DNA from: Candidatus Paralachnospira caecorum
Lineage (GTDB): Bacteria; Bacillota; Clostridia; Lachnospirales; Lachnospiraceae
Length of the DNA stretch: 64,000 bases
Assembly: GCA_904379015.1 (NCBI GenBank)
Contig: CAJFHG010000009.1
Span: 1 to 64,000, forward strand
Direction: 5' to 3'
Under the pieces are notes generated by a model. That model searched no databases. It had not been told where the DNA came from and saw only the letters and a program-made list of their open reading frames with translations. Made by a program: the position numbers and the translations under genes. This document shows, in pieces, positions 1-8,589 of this stretch. The stretch's first letter is position 1. Each line of letters begins with the position of its first letter.

Positions 1-63
1 GCCGGCATAGAAGAGGGCGACACGGTTAAAATGTACGGGCTGGAATTTGACTATTATAAGTGA
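1..63 (+). CDS. obgE: C-terminal end of Obg GTPase (partial at window edge)
   Basis: Frame 1 reads AGIEEGDTVKMYGLEFDYYK*, typical of the Obg C-terminal domain; followed by yhbY/nadD/yqeK/rsfS as in many Firmicutes. Confidence 0.8.
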   Translation, partial: AGIEEGDTVKMYGLEFDYYK

Positions 64-142
64 TGACTGATCGGGAACGACTGCAGATCAGTCATTCAGG
101 CCGGAGTTCCGGCCATCTATCATTAGTAAGGGAGAGTTTAGC

Positions 143-433
143 ATGAACAGCAGACAAAGAGCTTATTTAAAAAGTCTGGCCATGACCATGGAGCCGATCC
201 TGCAGATCGGAAAATCCAGCCTGACACCGGAGATCACACAGGCCGTCAGCGAAGCGCTGGAAGCCAGAGAACTGATCAAGATCAACGTTCTGAAAAACTG
301 TCTTGACGATCCGAAAATCATTGCTCAGGCATTGGGAGAGCGTACCCGTTCCCAGGTTGTTCAGGTGATCGGGAAAAAGATCGTCCTGTACAGAGAATCC
401 AAAACCAAAAAGAAACTGGAGCTTCCAAAATAA
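143..433 (+). CDS. yhbY: YhbY-type CRM domain RNA-binding protein
   Basis: MNSRQRAYLKSLAMTMEPILQIGKSSLTPEI; size and context after obg. Confidence 0.92.
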   Translation: MNSRQRAYLKSLAMTMEPILQIGKSSLTPEITQAVSEALEARELIKINVLKNCLDDPKIIAQALGERTRSQVVQVIGKKIVLYRESKTKKKLELPK

Positions 434-450
434 TCACAGGAGATGGAAAG

Positions 451-1071
451 TTGGAAAGAGAATTGCCAAAAAAAGTGGGGATTATGGGCGGAACCTTTGA
501 TCCGATCCATATCGGCCACCTGCTGCTCGCACAGCAGGCATGCGCTCAGTTCGCACTGGATAAAGTGCTTTTTATGCCTTCTTCACAGCCGCCTCATAAG
601 GATACAAGGCAGGTCACTTCCGCGGTTCACAGACAGGCTATGACAAAACTCGCGGTCCAGGGAAACAGCCGGTTCATATATTCTGATCTGGAGCTTCTCA
701 GAACCGGGACCACTTATACGAGCGATACCCTGACAGAACTGCACACCCGTTATCCGGATACCATTTTTCATTTTATCATGGGAGCAGATTCTCTTTTTGC
801 CGTTGACAGCTGGCATGAGCCGGAAAAGATTTTTCAGCAGGCAGTAATCCTGGCGGCCAATCGGATGGAAGTACCGAAAGAAGAGATCAAAAGACAGATT
901 GAATACCTGCGCCGCAGATTCAGCGGACAGGTTTGCCTGATCGATATGCCGGACATTGCCATTTCATCCAGAGATGTGAGAAAGCGGAGAAAAAACGGCC
1001 TTCCCATTCGTTATTATGTACCGGATTCCGTATATGAATATATTATGGAACATCAATTATACATTTCCTGA
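451..1071 (+). CDS. nadD: nicotinate-nucleotide adenylyltransferase (TTG start)
   Basis: GIMGGTFDPIHIGHLLLAQQA nucleotidyltransferase motif; ISSRDVRKR C-terminal motif. Confidence 0.95.
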   Translation: MERELPKKVGIMGGTFDPIHIGHLLLAQQACAQFALDKVLFMPSSQPPHKDTRQVTSAVHRQAMTKLAVQGNSRFIYSDLELLRTGTTYTSDTLTELHTRYPDTIFHFIMGADSLFAVDSWHEPEKIFQQAVILAANRMEVPKEEIKRQIEYLRRRFSGQVCLIDMPDIAISSRDVRKRRKNGLPIRYYVPDSVYEYIMEHQLYIS

Positions 1072-1115
1072 ATATGGAGTCTGTGTGGAATCTGAGAGAA
1101 CAGAGAGGTGGAATT

Positions 1116-1709
1116 ATGAGACCTGACCGTCTGGCCATCAAAGAAAAATTGCGCCATAAGCTGGGCATCGGCCGCTTTGAGCATACGATGGGAGTGGCAT
1201 ATACTGCAGCCTGTCTGGCTATGCGCTATGATTATGATCCGGAAGACGCGGAACTGGGAGGACTTCTTCACGACTGCGCCAAACAGTATGACAATGCGAC
1301 CCTTTTAAAAAAATGTGAAAAATATCATATCCCCATATCAGATGCGGAGCATAAAAATCCATCTCTGCTCCATGCGAAGCTTGGCGCTTATCTGGCTGAG
1401 CACAAATATGATGTGGAGGATCCAGAGATCCTGAATGCGATCCGGTATCATACTACGGGACGTCCCGGTATGTCCCTGCTGGAAAAAATCATATACGTGG
1501 CAGATTATATTGAGCCGAGGCGTTACAAGGCGCCCAATCTCGGAAAAATCCGCAGACTCGCTTTTGTAGATCTGGATCAGGCGCTGTACGAGATCATGAA
1601 CGATACTCTGGAATATCTGAAGGAATCATCAGAAAGCAGCATCGATGAAACCACAAAGGCAGCCTGCGCATACTATAAAGAACAATATGAAAACAGCCGC
1701 AATCATTGA
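1116..1709 (+). CDS. yqeK: YqeK-type HD domain hydrolase (bis(5'-nucleosyl)-tetraphosphatase)
   Basis: GLLHDCAK HD motif; context between nadD and rsfS; ATG at 1116 has the better RBS (GAGGTGG) than the track start 1074. Confidence 0.9.
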   Translation: MRPDRLAIKEKLRHKLGIGRFEHTMGVAYTAACLAMRYDYDPEDAELGGLLHDCAKQYDNATLLKKCEKYHIPISDAEHKNPSLLHAKLGAYLAEHKYDVEDPEILNAIRYHTTGRPGMSLLEKIIYVADYIEPRRYKAPNLGKIRRLAFVDLDQALYEIMNDTLEYLKESSESSIDETTKAACAYYKEQYENSRNH

Positions 1710-1738
1710 GAAAACCATTGAAAAAAGGAGGTTTTGAT

Positions 1739-2095
1739 GTGAATCAGTCTAAAGAAATGGCTTCTGTCGCCTGCCGGGCCCTGGAAGACAAAAAGGGTGA
1801 AGAGGTGACTGTGATCGATATCTCGGGTGTATCCTGCCTGGCCGACTATTTTATCATCGCCAACGGTGAGAACAGCAACCAGGTACAGGCCATGGTAGAT
1901 AACGTGGAAGAGGAGATGGCGAAAGCCGGATATCATCCCGCGCAGATAGAAGGCTATCAGGCAGCGCGCTGGGTCCTTCTGGATTATAAAGATGTGGTCG
2001 TTCATGTATTTTCAAAAGAAGACCGCCGTTTCTATGATCTGGAACGAATCTGGCGTGACGGAAAATTTATTTCAGAAAAAGAGCTGGAAGCGTAA
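1739..2095 (+). CDS. rsfS: ribosome silencing factor RsfS (GTG start preferred)
   Basis: DYFIIANGENSNQVQAMVDNVEE, DVVVHVFSKEDRRFYDLERIW; GGAGG just upstream of GTG 1739. Confidence 0.93.
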   Translation: MNQSKEMASVACRALEDKKGEEVTVIDISGVSCLADYFIIANGENSNQVQAMVDNVEEEMAKAGYHPAQIEGYQAARWVLLDYKDVVVHVFSKEDRRFYDLERIWRDGKFISEKELEA

Positions 2096-2185
2096 GCCCG
2101 GCTCTTTTTCTCGTTTCAGCAGGAAACTGCGTTCCCTATGAAACAAAAATGCTCCGCAGGATCGCACTGCAGGATTCTTTTATAT

Positions 2186-2800
2186 TTATGACATGAACCG
2201 GAAAAGTCCGATGACCTTTCCAAGTATCTGAACCTCATCTACAATAATGGGATCCATATAATCATTTTCCGGCTGCAGGCGGTAATGCCCGTCTTCTTTA
2301 TAAAAGCGCTTGACTGTGGCGGAATCGCCCACCAGCGCCACTACAATTTCTCCGTTGGACGCGGTGGAAGCGGCAGCGCACAGCACCTGGTCGCCGTCAA
2401 GGATCCCGATATTCATCATGCTGTCGCCCTTTACATGCAGCATATAAGTATCCGCGTTGGGCAGCATCTCCGCAGGGAAGGGAAAATACCCTTCAATATT
2501 TTCTGCCGCAAGCAGCGGAAGACCGGCTGCAACAGTTCCGATCATCGGAACCTGAACCATTTCACGCCGGGTCATGGCAAACGCATCATCCACGATCTCA
2601 ATCGCCCGCGGCTTTGTCGGATCACGGCGGATATATCCGTTTTTCTCCAGCGTTTCCAGATGAGAATGGACGGAAGAGGTGGACTTCAGATGAACCCGTT
2701 CACAGATCTCCCGCACAGTGGGCGGATACCCCTTTTTTAAAATTTCTTCTTTTATAAATTCCAGAATCTCCGTCTGTTTTGGGCTGATTTTGCCTGGCAT
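2186..2800 (-). CDS. lexA: LexA SOS repressor
   Basis: N-terminal winged HTH (YPPTVREICERVHLKSTSSVHSHLETLEKNGYIRRD) and S24 peptidase region (VKGDSMMNIGILDGD). Confidence 0.97.
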   Translation of the reverse strand: MPGKISPKQTEILEFIKEEILKKGYPPTVREICERVHLKSTSSVHSHLETLEKNGYIRRDPTKPRAIEIVDDAFAMTRREMVQVPMIGTVAAGLPLLAAENIEGYFPFPAEMLPNADTYMLHVKGDSMMNIGILDGDQVLCAAASTASNGEIVVALVGDSATVKRFYKEDGHYRLQPENDYMDPIIVDEVQILGKVIGLFRFMS

Positions 2801-2868
2801 TGGCGTTCCTCCTTAAAAACTTCTTAGACCATAGTAACACATGTAAAATTAATATGCAAGCACAAAAT

Positions 2869-2958
2869 CCAAACATTTGTTTGAAAAAATCTCAAATCTT
2901 CATTGACAAACATTTGTTCTTGTGTTATTCTGGAAACACGAAAAAGAACAAATGTTCG
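2869..2958. promoter_or_regulatory. cluster of three LexA (SOS) box-like sites in the lexA/LysM divergent region
   Basis: CAAACATTTGTTTG (2870-2883), CAAACATTTGTTCT (2907-2920), GAACAAATGTTC (2946-2957); the middle site overlaps TTGACA(2903-2908)-N17-TATTCT(2926-2931). Confidence 0.85.
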
Positions 2959-2991
2959 CGAATGTAAGTTCGGGTCAAGGAGGAACAGCAG

Positions 2992-3315
2992 ATGATCAAG
3001 CGGGTAAAAAATTCTCATCTTTCATTCAGATTTTTAGTGATTCTTGGAATTATCTTTGCAGCATCTATGATTTTTTTCAGTGTACTGGTCAGCGCCAAAG
3101 ACAGAAAAGATGCTGTCCCTGCATATAAATATTATACCTCTGTGCAGATCAGCCAGGGAGACACCCTATGGGACATTGCCGAAAAATACTGCGGTGATCC
3201 GGATCAGAGAAAAGATTATGTGGACGAGCTGAAAGAAATCAATCATTTAAGCGGTGATACCATCTATGCCGGCCGTTATCTGACGGTTTTTTATTATTCT
3301 GATGTATATCAGTAA
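2992..3315 (+). CDS. yneA: small membrane-anchored LysM protein, YneA-like SOS cell-division inhibitor
   Basis: N-terminal TM segment plus LysM (VQISQGDTLWDIAEKYCGDPDQRKDYVDELKEINHLSGDTIYAGRYLTV); divergent from lexA with LexA boxes. Confidence 0.8.
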   Translation: MIKRVKNSHLSFRFLVILGIIFAASMIFFSVLVSAKDRKDAVPAYKYYTSVQISQGDTLWDIAEKYCGDPDQRKDYVDELKEINHLSGDTIYAGRYLTVFYYSDVYQ

Positions 3316-3344
3316 CAGACAACAATCTCCTGCAGACAGAGAAA

Positions 3345-4406
3345 TTACTGACCAGGCTTTTCTCTGAGCTTTACCGCGTTGCGGGCGCTGCGTCTCCGCT
3401 GATCCTCCATAGCCGCATAGTGTTTTCTGGTTGTATTGATATCAGAGTGTCCCAGGACATCTGCCACCAGATAAATATCTCCGGTTTCCTGATAAAGGGC
3501 AGTGCCGTATGTACTTCTCAGTTTATGAGGTGTGATCTTTTTTAAAGGGGTCACGATCCGGGCATATTTCTTCACCAGGTTTTCCACACTTTTTACAGAC
3601 ATCCTCCGGGACTGAAGAGAGAGGAAGAGAGCATTTTCATGGCCTTCCGCCGGTATGATGCGTTTCCGTTCATCCAGATAATCCAGAAGCGCTTCCCGAA
3701 CCTCTTCTCCAAAATAGACAATCACTTCTTTGCCGCCTTTTCGGTGGATCCGGATTCCGTCATTTTTAAAATCGACATCATTCATATCCAGCCCCACACA
3801 TTCTGAAACACGGATTCCTGTTCCAAGCAGCAAAGTGAGCAGTGCCAGATCTCTTTTTTTGGTTTTTTTGTGAAACGCTTTCTGGCGTTCGGTCAGCCCG
3901 TCCCCGTTTTCTGCCTCGTCCAGCAGCTTAGCCACCTCATCCACATCCAGCCGGATAATCGCTTTGGAATGAAGTTTGGGAAGAGAAACCAGCGCTGCCG
4001 GATTGTTTTCCAGCATTTCTTTCCTGTAGAAGTAGTTATAAAATGTTTTCAGTGCTGAAATTTTTCGGGTAATCCCACGTTCTTTATTGATATGGTCTCC
4101 ATTCTCGTCACTGGAATAATATTTCAGATATTCCATGTATTCTTCCAGATCCACCGCTTTGATCTGATCGAGGTCTTTCAATGTGATCGACTTGATATCT
4201 TTTCCTTTATAAACAGGATTTTCCTTTAGCAGGAACTCAAAAAACACCCGGAGATCATAGGCATAGGCGATTCTGGTCCTGGAGGATGTTTCCGGTTCTA
4301 TGCCGCGGAAAAAAGTACTGCAGAAGGATGGGAGAGTAGACAGAAGCTCCCTGAGTTTTTTGGTATTGATAATGTCTACCTGTTCATAATAAGGTTTTTG
4401 TTCCAT
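3345..4406 (-). CDS. tyrosine recombinase, XerC/XerD-like
   Basis: LLLGTGIRVSECVGL, TPHKLRSTYGTALYQETGDIYLVADVLGHSDINTTRKHYA catalytic motifs. Confidence 0.9.
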   Translation of the reverse strand: MEQKPYYEQVDIINTKKLRELLSTLPSFCSTFFRGIEPETSSRTRIAYAYDLRVFFEFLLKENPVYKGKDIKSITLKDLDQIKAVDLEEYMEYLKYYSSDENGDHINKERGITRKISALKTFYNYFYRKEMLENNPAALVSLPKLHSKAIIRLDVDEVAKLLDEAENGDGLTERQKAFHKKTKKRDLALLTLLLGTGIRVSECVGLDMNDVDFKNDGIRIHRKGGKEVIVYFGEEVREALLDYLDERKRIIPAEGHENALFLSLQSRRMSVKSVENLVKKYARIVTPLKKITPHKLRSTYGTALYQETGDIYLVADVLGHSDINTTRKHYAAMEDQRRRSARNAVKLREKPGQ

Positions 4407-4441
4407 GGACAGCCTCCTTGCCATTTTCTGAAGACAGCCGG

Positions 4442-5188
4442 TCAATTCCCTTCCGGACGCTGCTTTTCATTCTTTCGTTCAGGCCAGCCGGGGATCCTTC
4501 CGTTTACCACTGCAGTAAACATCCGTTCTTTGGCGCCGGGATTTTCTGTACTCAGCTGTCTGACCAGATTCTTTACGTACTCCCTTCTGGTATGTCCGTC
4601 AGCCGGACAGGGATTTTTGCAGACGGGAAGATGATACATATTTTTGAAACCGATGATATCTGATTCCGGAACGTAGAGAAGAGGACGGATCACAGTCAGG
4701 TCCATCCGGTCCAGATATGTATAAGGGGAAAAAGAATGAAAGCGTCCCTCATAAATCAAAGACATCAGCATGGTCTCCACAATATCGTCCTTATGATGGG
4801 CATACGCGACTTTGTTGCATCCTAATTCTCTGGCTTTTTCATTGAATGCGCCTTTTCGCATTTTTGCGCAGAGGGAACAGGGGTTTTCTTCCTTGCGTTC
4901 ATGAAATACGATTTCTCCGATATCTGTCCGGACAACGGTAAAAGGTACTTCAAGCTGACGGCAAAGCTCCGCAACGGGGCTCAGATCCATCTCTTTGAAA
5001 ACAGCCACACTGATGGCTTCTATAGTAAACGGATTGGGATAAAAGCGCTTCAGACCATGAAGTGCGTATAAAAGAGTAAGACTGTCTTTGCCGCCTGAGA
5101 TTCCCACAGCGATTTTATCCCCCGGAGCAATCATTCCGTAATCATCAACAGCGCGTCTTGTGTAGCTAAGCAATTTCTGTAATTTCAT
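4442..5188 (-). CDS. PP-loop ATPase, TtcA/TilS-like tRNA thiolation-type protein
   Basis: GISGGKDSLTLLYAL PP-loop; CSLCAKMRKG and KNPCPADGHTRR cysteine motifs; ATG 5188 preferred over 5224. Confidence 0.85.
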   Translation of the reverse strand: MKLQKLLSYTRRAVDDYGMIAPGDKIAVGISGGKDSLTLLYALHGLKRFYPNPFTIEAISVAVFKEMDLSPVAELCRQLEVPFTVVRTDIGEIVFHERKEENPCSLCAKMRKGAFNEKARELGCNKVAYAHHKDDIVETMLMSLIYEGRFHSFSPYTYLDRMDLTVIRPLLYVPESDIIGFKNMYHLPVCKNPCPADGHTRREYVKNLVRQLSTENPGAKERMFTAVVNGRIPGWPERKNEKQRPEGN

Positions 5189-5224
5189 GGTGTTGGTTCC
5201 TTTCATGACAGCAGTAAAGGACAT

Positions 5225-5270
5225 GCTTCAATTTATTCGCTAAACTCAACTTTAACGAATAAATTGAAGC
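5225..5270. repeat. perfect 15-bp inverted repeat with 16-nt spacer
   Basis: GCTTCAATTTATTCG (5225-5239) / CGAATAAATTGAAGC (5256-5270). Confidence 0.95.
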
Positions 5271-5326
5271 TGCATATATGAAACTACCATAAATGCTGTC
5301 AAAAGTCAATGATGATTATTTGCCTG

Positions 5327-6286
5327 TCAGGGAAGCTGTTTGCCCGCGGCCTGATAGATTTCGTACCACTCTTCGCGGGTCAGAGAAATCTCCGATCCCT
5401 GGCATGCGTCTTGGATCCTCTGGATATTCATACTGCCCAGGATTACCTGGATGTTGGCGGGATGTCTCGTGATCCAGGCCACTGCGATGGCTGTGTTGGT
5501 CACTCCGTATTTGGCTGCCAGACGGTTTATGACTTCGTTCAGCCTGCCATAATGCTCATAATCTCCAAGAAACGGATTCGCGGATGAGGAACTGACAAAG
5601 TCTCCCTGCTGAAACGGCGACCAGGCCTGTATGGTCATCTCACGGAGCCTGGAATATTCCAAAACAGATCCGGTTTTATCATATCCCTGCGGGATTTCCA
5701 TATTGGCGGCAATGCCGGAATCGATCATCGGACAATGGACAATGCTCAAATGGAGCTGGTTGATTTCCAGTTTATAAGGAAGGTATTTCTGCAGGAGCTC
5801 CACCTGGAGAGGCCTGTGATTTGAGACGCCGAAATGACGCACTTTCCCTGCCTGATAAAGCGTATCAAAGGCTTCCGCGACTTCCTCCGGCTCCATCAGC
5901 GCGTCAGGCCGATGCAGAAGAAGGAAATCCAGATACTCTGTTCCAAGGCGGCTCAAAATACCGTCGACCGCCTCCAGAATATGCTCTTTTGAAAAATCAT
6001 AGGCACCGACTTCGCTTTTGATGATACCGCATTTGCTCTGGATGATCATGCTTTCCCGGACAGAAGGACGGGAAAGCCCCACTGCTTTTCCGAAAATCTC
6101 TTCGCATTCTCCGCGCTGTCCTGCGCTTCCGTATACATCCGCATGATCAAAATAATTGATTCCGCAGTCCATGGCGGTTCGGATAATCTCTTCCGCTTCT
6201 TTCAGGGTTTTGCCCTTCAGGCGCATACATCCCATGATCAGGTTTGATGCTTTGACTCCTGATGTTCCGACTTCTATATATTTCAT
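5327..6286 (-). CDS. aldo/keto reductase family oxidoreductase
   Basis: NYFDHADVYG, LDFLLLHRPDALMEPEEVAEAFD, GKVRHFGVSNH motifs. Confidence 0.9.
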   Translation of the reverse strand: MKYIEVGTSGVKASNLIMGCMRLKGKTLKEAEEIIRTAMDCGINYFDHADVYGSAGQRGECEEIFGKAVGLSRPSVRESMIIQSKCGIIKSEVGAYDFSKEHILEAVDGILSRLGTEYLDFLLLHRPDALMEPEEVAEAFDTLYQAGKVRHFGVSNHRPLQVELLQKYLPYKLEINQLHLSIVHCPMIDSGIAANMEIPQGYDKTGSVLEYSRLREMTIQAWSPFQQGDFVSSSSANPFLGDYEHYGRLNEVINRLAAKYGVTNTAIAVAWITRHPANIQVILGSMNIQRIQDACQGSEISLTREEWYEIYQAAGKQLP

Positions 6287-6410
6287 CTGTTTCCGTAACT
6301 CCTTTCCGGCAATTCAGACTGCCGTTCCGAAGCGTTTTCATGCCGGCAGTCTTAAGACATCATGCTACACCGATATTATAATCGCCTGAATACCTGCGGG
6401 CAAGCATAAC

Positions 6411-6439
6411 TTGACGTAAAAAGGTGAAAATGATATAGT
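6411..6439 (+). promoter_or_regulatory. putative sigma-A promoter for glmS transcript
   Basis: TTGACG (6411-6416) - 17 nt - TATAGT (6434-6439). Confidence 0.7.
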
Positions 6440-6489
6440 TATGAGGAGTTATGGGTAAGGAGGCATAGCTGGAAAAACTGCATAGAGAA

Positions 6490-6660
6490 AATCAAAAAGC
6501 GCCATGTCCCCCGCGGAACCAGATCCGCTGGGGTAACGAGGGGAAGAGTTTATCGAAAATTCGGCGGGTGCTCTTCCATGCCCCCTGAGCGTGTTATATG
6601 CTGGCAAATATGCCGGAAACGGCAAAACAAATTCAGCATAATCAGGGATCTGAAAACAGA
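6490..6660 (+). ncRNA. glmS ribozyme/riboswitch (boundaries approximate)
   Basis: AGCGCC at 6498-6503 (expected cleavage A|GCGCC) followed by the GACGAGG-like TAACGAGGGGAAGAG and highly conserved TTTATCGA...TTCGGCGG...CTCTTCC core, directly upstream of glmS. Confidence 0.92.
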
Positions 6661-6698
6661 CTTTTACATATATTTGATATAAAGGAGAATTAAGTTTT

Positions 6699-8516
6699 AT
6701 GTGCGGAATTATTGGCTATACAGGGCATCTCGACGCCCTGCATGTTTTGCTGAACGGCCTTGAGCAGCTGGAATACCGGGGATACGACAGCGCGGGCATT
6801 GCTCTTTTTTCCAGCGGAAATGACCGGTTTATCATGAAGAAAGCCGGTCCGGTGGCAACGCTCAAGGATGCCTGCGCAGATGTGGATATCATATCCCACT
6901 GCGGGATCGGTCACACCAGATGGGCGACCCATGGAGGGGTCAACGACACCAATGCGCATCCTCATATTGCCGGGAAAGTCACCCTGATCCACAATGGAAT
7001 TATTGAAAACTACCATAATTTGATAGAGCGTTTTGGCCTCCGGGATTCTCTCGTCTCAGAAACAGATACTGAAGTTGCCGCCCGGGTGCTGGATTATTAT
7101 TACAAAGGCGATCCCTATGAGGCAATCCGCAGGACAACCCGCGAGATTACCGGATCCTACGCGTTCTGTATTATGTTTGAAGATATTCACGATCAAATTT
7201 TCTGTGTAAGAAATGTAAGCCCCATGGTGGCTGCTCACATGAAAGACGGTTCTTTTGTGGCCTCTGATGTGACTGCCATTATCCCTTACACAAACCGTTA
7301 TTTTGTAATTCCGGAATACCAGATCGTGACACTGCGCCAGGATGGCATTTCTGTGCAGGATTTAAATGGAAATCCTGTAGAGCCGGAAATGCTTGAGGTC
7401 AGCTGGAATGTGGAGGCTGCGAAAAAGAACGGATATCCTCATTATATGCTGAAAGAAATACATGAGCAGCCCGATGCTCTCAGGAACACGATCACTCCCA
7501 GACTGAATGACGGACTTCCTGATTTCAGCGAAGATGGGATTCCTGACAGGATTCTGTCTTCCTGTGATAAGATTGCGATTGTGGCCTGCGGTACAGCCAT
7601 GTATGCAGGTATGGTAGGAAAGGCTCTGATCGAACCGATCATTAAGATTCCGGTTTCAGTCAATATTGCTTCAGAGTTCCGATATGAAAATCCGCTGGTG
7701 GACGAAAAAACACTGGTGATCGTCATCTCCCAGTCCGGAGAAACGATCGATACGCTGGCAGCTCTGAGACTGTCCAGAAAATGCGGCGCCAGGGTTCTGT
7801 CGATTGTGAATGTGAAAGGTTCCACCATTGCGAGGGAAAGCAACTATGTCTTTTATACTCATGCCGGTCCGGAAATCGCAGTCGCCAGTACAAAGGCTTA
7901 TATGGTACAGCTGGCAAGCCTCTATCTGATCGGATGCCGGACCGCCATGGTCCGCGGGAAATTTTCAGAATCGGATGCCAGGACTTTCATCAGCCGTCTT
8001 ATGGATTCTATTCCCGCAGTGCAGAGCGTCCTTGCGGATAAAGACCGCCTGAAGGCTGCCGCCAGTGTTCTGGCGAAAGCACAGGATGCTTTTTTTGTAG
8101 GACGCGGACTGGACTACGCGTTTTCTCTGGAAGGCTCACTGAAGCTGAAGGAAATTTCCTACATACATGCAGAGGCCTATGCCGCCGGGGAACTGAAGCA
8201 TGGCACCATTGCTCTGATAGAGGAAAATACGCCTGTGATCGCGGTGGCTACGCAGGATAAAATTTACGGAAAGACCGTTTCCAATATCAAAGAAGTCAAA
8301 GCCAGAGGCGCCTTTGTCATCCTGATCACGAAGGAAAACGCGGAAGTTTCTGAAGATATCAGCGATATGCACTTTACCGTGCCGGTTCCCTATGATCAGT
8401 TTACGGTATTTCCTGTGGCTGTCATACTGCAGCTGCTGGCTTATTACACATCCGACATGAAAGGCCTGAATGTAGATAAGCCGAGGAATCTTGCCAAATC
8501 TGTCACCGTCGAGTAA
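6699..8516 (+). CDS. glmS: glutamine--fructose-6-phosphate aminotransferase
   Basis: MCGIIGYTG class II GATase N-terminus; SIS domains; C-terminal DKPRNLAKSVTVE. Confidence 0.98.
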   Translation: MCGIIGYTGHLDALHVLLNGLEQLEYRGYDSAGIALFSSGNDRFIMKKAGPVATLKDACADVDIISHCGIGHTRWATHGGVNDTNAHPHIAGKVTLIHNGIIENYHNLIERFGLRDSLVSETDTEVAARVLDYYYKGDPYEAIRRTTREITGSYAFCIMFEDIHDQIFCVRNVSPMVAAHMKDGSFVASDVTAIIPYTNRYFVIPEYQIVTLRQDGISVQDLNGNPVEPEMLEVSWNVEAAKKNGYPHYMLKEIHEQPDALRNTITPRLNDGLPDFSEDGIPDRILSSCDKIAIVACGTAMYAGMVGKALIEPIIKIPVSVNIASEFRYENPLVDEKTLVIVISQSGETIDTLAALRLSRKCGARVLSIVNVKGSTIARESNYVFYTHAGPEIAVASTKAYMVQLASLYLIGCRTAMVRGKFSESDARTFISRLMDSIPAVQSVLADKDRLKAAASVLAKAQDAFFVGRGLDYAFSLEGSLKLKEISYIHAEAYAAGELKHGTIALIEENTPVIAVATQDKIYGKTVSNIKEVKARGAFVILITKENAEVSEDISDMHFTVPVPYDQFTVFPVAVILQLLAYYTSDMKGLNVDKPRNLAKSVTVE

Positions 8517-8533
8517 GGCGGCAGACATACGAA

Positions 8534-8557
8534 GGCGGCAGACAAATGTCTGCCGCC
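8534..8557. terminator. GC-rich hairpin 3' of glmS, possible terminator
   Basis: GGCGGCAGACA-AA-TGTCTGCCGCC. Confidence 0.55.
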
Positions 8558-8589
8558 GGCTGTATCAATTTGATGGAATGTGCAATGTT

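Noticed and set aside
443-643. 66-aa ORF overlapping nadD
   Set aside because: Out of frame with the clearly conserved NadD start region; spurious.
3345-4406. Integrated element marked by the tyrosine recombinase
   Set aside because: No flanking direct repeats, tRNA gene or other mobile genes found; neighbours are core genes.
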